A DNA stretch of 64,000 nucleotides from Neelides folsomi. Its lineage: Eukaryota; Arthropoda; Collembola; Neelipleona; Neelidae. The DNA lies in assembly GCA_034687125.1 (NCBI GenBank), contig JAQGBZ010000022.1, forward strand, positions 186,001 through 250,000, read 5' to 3'. Both the position numbers and the translations under genes were made by a program. Positions 63,501 to 64,000 of the stretch are shown here, in pieces. Within the stretch, counting starts at the first letter, position 1, and each line of letters begins with the position of its first letter. The notes under the pieces are model-generated. The model did not search any database. It saw nothing but the letters and a program-made list of their open reading frames with translations, and was not told the origin of the DNA.

Positions 63501-64000
63501 TTACATCTACGTCCGTTATCCCCTTTTACAAATGTTTTTATCTAACATTTGTGCAATTGTCGCTCTTAAATTTCACCTTATATCAATATTGCTTAAAGTC
63601 TATAACTTTGACTATAGACTTTAACATTATTTTAACGGGAATCAAAAATTACTAAACTTTTTCAATGCGAAAACATGTTGCATTTTAATTGGGTGCTTTC
63701 TCATGTACTTTATAAGTAGGTAATTATAATTACAGAACATGGATCGGAAAGTTATAGGGGAGTTTCTTAATTGGGTCGGTTCTAGTGTTCTAGATTATAG
63801 AGGTAACATACAGATAATTAAAATGAATATTAGTTCGAAATTAAATACTAAACAGCGTTTACGGTAAATTGATTAGCAAATGTCATCATCTAACTAACGG
63901 AATGTGTTAAATGCAATGGGTCAGTTTATTAAATGGATTAATTAAATGTGGTAATAGTTAATATGGATATAGTTTACATAGACAGTAAACATTCGATTGT
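63501..64000. other. Right edge, probably laminin intron
   Basis: AT-rich sequence with no recognised exon. The remaining laminin exons (rest of L4b, LE modules, coiled coil and LG domains) must lie beyond the window. Confidence 0.5.

Noticed and set aside
1-64000. CRISPR arrays, operons, ribosome binding sites
   Set aside because: The window is eukaryotic with spliced genes; no regularly spaced repeats with unique spacers were seen.

Overview
This is a eukaryotic nuclear window. Every recognisable gene is broken by short GT-AG introns (39 bp to a few kb), the spacers are AT-rich, and the proteins are typical of animals: a laminin alpha chain, TMEM65, SEH1, ARP8, an RZ-type RGS protein and CIMIP2C. 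An invertebrate, probably an arthropod, fits best. A compact, AT-rich crustacean such as a copepod is my guess from gene style only; it is not shown by the sequence. All exon joins below come from reading splice sites and checking reading phase by hand, not from transcripts.

Layout. Bases 1-24,300 hold almost no recognisable coding sequence: one TIR-bounded DNA transposon-like element (about 1,783-2,506), one orphan acidic exon on the minus strand (7,498-7,674), several GC-richer islands full of overlapping spurious ORFs, and a perfect 20-bp-arm hairpin at 23,571. From 24,300 the window is gene-dense: SEH1 nucleoporin (minus), CIMIP2C (plus), an RGS17/19/20-type regulator with a cysteine string (plus), an unrecognised four-exon gene (minus), TMEM65 (plus), ARP8/ACTR8 (plus), an unrecognised gene with a PH/EVH1-like start and a coiled-coil tail (plus), a complete nine-exon cytochrome P450 (minus), and the N-terminal half of a laminin alpha-1/2-type chain (plus) that runs toward the right edge.

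The genes do not form one pathway. They cover nuclear pore/GATOR2 (SEH1), chromatin remodelling (ARP8), G-protein signalling (RGS), mitochondrial membrane (TMEM65), ciliary microtubule inner protein (CIMIP2C), oxidative metabolism (P450) and basement membrane (laminin). Two gene pairs converge with close 3' ends (RGS with the unknown minus gene; the coiled-coil gene with the P450), and SEH1 and CIMIP2C diverge.

Most notable: a second, in-frame copy of part of the laminin L4a domain just before its normal exon; a deleted mariner element with matching TIRs and a transposase C-terminus inside a laminin intron; a TIR element near the left end that carries a hidden non-transposase-like reading frame; and two multi-exon genes whose phases agree at nearly every join but whose families I do not recognise.
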